From Syntrophotaleaceae bacterium (GTDB lineage Bacteria; Desulfobacterota; Desulfuromonadia; Desulfuromonadales; Syntrophotaleaceae): a stretch of DNA of 64,000 bases. Made by a program: the position numbers and the translations under genes. Every line of letters begins with the position of its first letter. The first letter of the stretch is position 1. The stretch is from contig JAWKQB010000003.1 in NCBI GenBank assembly GCA_041390365.1, positions 124,001-188,000 on the forward strand, read 5' to 3'. The notes beneath the pieces are model-generated. The model was not told the DNA's origin. It saw nothing but the letters and a program-made list of their open reading frames with translations, and made no database searches. Below are positions 62,754 through 64,000 of this stretch, piece after piece.

Positions 62754-63983
62754 TTAGTCTTTCATGAGCCGCTCCATCGAGTCGACGATTTTTTGCAGTG
62801 GCTCTCTATAGTCTTCTGCTTCTGTCTCATCGTATTTTCGACCTGAAATGGATGGATCAAGATGATTTGTCAAACGATCTGCTTCCCTGGCTAGTTGCAA
62901 TTTTCGGCCTGTAGTAATAAAGGAACGCCGTAATCCGTGCACTGTCATTTTAAGTCCTGTCTTGTCTCTCAAAGATTGCGCCGTCAGTCGAACATGTCCC
63001 GTTTTATTCAGTCGAGAAGAAGAAGCAAAGACCCATGGATTTTCATCAGGCACTTCTTGCCGTCGCCGACGGATTATTTCAATTGACTGCCGAGCAAGTG
63101 GGACATGTAAGTCTTCGCGGTTCTTTGTGTCCGGAATTCGTATCTCATTTTTTTCTAAGCTAACTTGATCCCATCTGAGTGCAGAAGCTTCTTGGCTTCT
63201 CAATCCTTGGTATAATGCCAGCAAATAACAATCCCGCGTGGCCGGATTAAACGTCTGGATTCCTATATAAAACTTCCTGAAATCCTCATTCCGAAGACAT
63301 TCATTGCGGGTTTTAATTGGGGCCAGAATCCCGGCTTTCTTATCCATCATTGACTTTAAGGGGTTGGAAGGCATAGCACCTGGGTATTTAAAGCAGGCAT
63401 GGTTAAGGACTGCATTGAGGATCACGAAAGCGTTCCGCGCCGCATAGTTGCCGTTGGCTATGGAGATCTTAGTGTGGAGATCAATCAGTAAAACATTAGT
63501 AAGTTTTTCTGCAATTTCTGGCAAAGTCATCTTATGCCAACATTGAAAATGTTGATTGAATCTTCTTTCGTAGTCTGTTTTTGTAACCTCTTTACGCTTA
63601 TTCCCTCTTGGAGTATTCTTTTCAGAAAGATATTGATGGAACATTTCAAGTAGGGTCACATCCAAACCTTCTACTTTTGTTTTGCTACGTTTCAGTTCCA
63701 GACGTCTTCCTGGCACAAACGTCTTTCCCCTATCATCATATCCCCCAACCAGTTTCTTTGCTTGAGACAGGGTTATGTCACCAAAGCGTCCTATAATTTC
63801 GCGAACGGTTCGATATCCCCTCTTTGCACTTGCATCTTTCACGTCTACTTTGCAGAAAAAGGTTTTGCTGATTTTGCCAACCCTCAGTCCCAGACCAGCG
63901 GTTTCAGAGTCGAAATAGTCAATCGGTCGTCCCGTGAACTGCAAGTTCTCAATATCCTCTTTGGTAAATTTAATCCTTGGCAT
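62754..63983 (-). CDS. int: Tyrosine recombinase/integrase of an integrative element
   Basis: 409 residues from the ATG at 63983, with SD GAGGAG (a TTG four codons earlier is open). An N-terminal arm-binding domain (DUF4102-like, YFDSETAGLGLRVGK) is followed by a core-binding region and the catalytic domain: Arg in LYQGLRSQEASALRW, HxxR in TVHGLRRSFI, and the Tyr nucleophile in ISGRKYDETE. Phage P4-type integrases of this design insert islands at tRNA genes. The gene is transcribed leftward; its upstream side, where the att site would lie, is outside the window. Confidence 0.92.
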   Translation of the reverse strand: MPRIKFTKEDIENLQFTGRPIDYFDSETAGLGLRVGKISKTFFCKVDVKDASAKRGYRTVREIIGRFGDITLSQAKKLVGGYDDRGKTFVPGRRLELKRSKTKVEGLDVTLLEMFHQYLSEKNTPRGNKRKEVTKTDYERRFNQHFQCWHKMTLPEIAEKLTNVLLIDLHTKISIANGNYAARNAFVILNAVLNHACFKYPGAMPSNPLKSMMDKKAGILAPIKTRNECLRNEDFRKFYIGIQTFNPATRDCYLLALYQGLRSQEASALRWDQVSLEKNEIRIPDTKNREDLHVPLARQSIEIIRRRRQEVPDENPWVFASSSRLNKTGHVRLTAQSLRDKTGLKMTVHGLRRSFITTGRKLQLAREADRLTNHLDPSISGRKYDETEAEDYREPLQKIVDSMERLMKD

Positions 63984-64000
63984 ATTGCTCCTCAAGTGTT

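Noticed and set aside
1..64000. CRISPR array, tRNA or rRNA genes
   Set aside because: No regularly spaced short direct repeats and no tRNA-like cloverleaf or rRNA sequence were noticed anywhere. A tRNAscan or CRISPR finder run would settle this.

Overview
This window is an accessory, mobile-element-rich 'defence island', not core chromosome. I see no rRNA, tRNA, ribosomal or housekeeping genes. Nearly all genes are on the minus strand in tight operons with ATGA-type overlaps. The host looks Gram-negative: a type I Zorya system with a peptidoglycan-binding ZorB, KfrA-like proteins, and an IS3-family element and group II intron of proteobacterial style. A desulfuromonad or other delta-type proteobacterium is a guess; species cannot be read from this sequence. 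A tyrosine integrase of the island/phage type sits at the right edge (62754-63983), so the window is probably one end of an integrative element.

Layout. (1) 1-2349: a JetABC/MksFEB-like condensin operon (Wadjet-type), with the ATPase cut by the left edge. (2) 2464-7727: a YhaO/YhaN-like (SbcD/SbcC-type) nuclease-ATPase pair and a small ribbon-helix-helix-like protein. (3) 7786-14331: a PLD-like nuclease gene split by IS copy 1, with an uncharacterised 546-aa protein, a GIY-YIG-like protein and a DUF6884-like protein. (4) 14361-25234: a decayed type I restriction-modification locus. It holds the C-terminal part of hsdR, IS copy 2, a truncated subtilisin-like protease with its AAA+ partner, a HigBA-like toxin-antitoxin pair, and two tandem hsdM genes with a Zn-ribbon gene between them. 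No hsdS is visible. (5) 25318-36020: a complete type I Zorya operon (zorA-zorB-zorC-zorD) followed by a superfamily 1 helicase with a DUF559/Vsr-like nuclease tail. (6) 36021-43292: KfrA-like gene with palindromic operators, a GIY-YIG-like gene whose 5' end is occupied by a group II intron, an HTH regulator, an Mrr-type endonuclease and a frameshifted HNH gene. (7) 43383-47108: a compact operon of a coiled-coil protein, a 68-aa Cys-rich peptide, an intergenic hairpin and two ThiF/E1-like adenylyltransferases. This looks like an unrecognised peptide-modification (RiPP-like) system. (8) 47338-49984: HipBA-like pair and a DEDDh exonuclease. (9) 50150-57861: a possible small gene, an intergenic region rich in inverted repeats, a frameshifted PPP phosphatase, then a radical SAM protein, a family 2 glycosyltransferase and a 996-aa multi-glycosyltransferase/kinase-like protein, the last two separated by IS copy 3. 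(10) 58018-63983: hypothetical proteins, a second KfrA-like gene paired with an intact PPP phosphatase, and the integrase.

Three copies of one 1260-bp IS3-family element (A, B and transposase proteins identical between copies) lie in the same orientation. Only copy 3 has a target duplication (AGA). Copies 1 and 2 lack one and have broken genes on both sides, which points to deletions next to or between IS copies. The strongest candidates for undescribed biology are the two-ThiF/Cys-rich peptide operon with its duplicated promoter, and the radical SAM/multi-glycosyltransferase operon.
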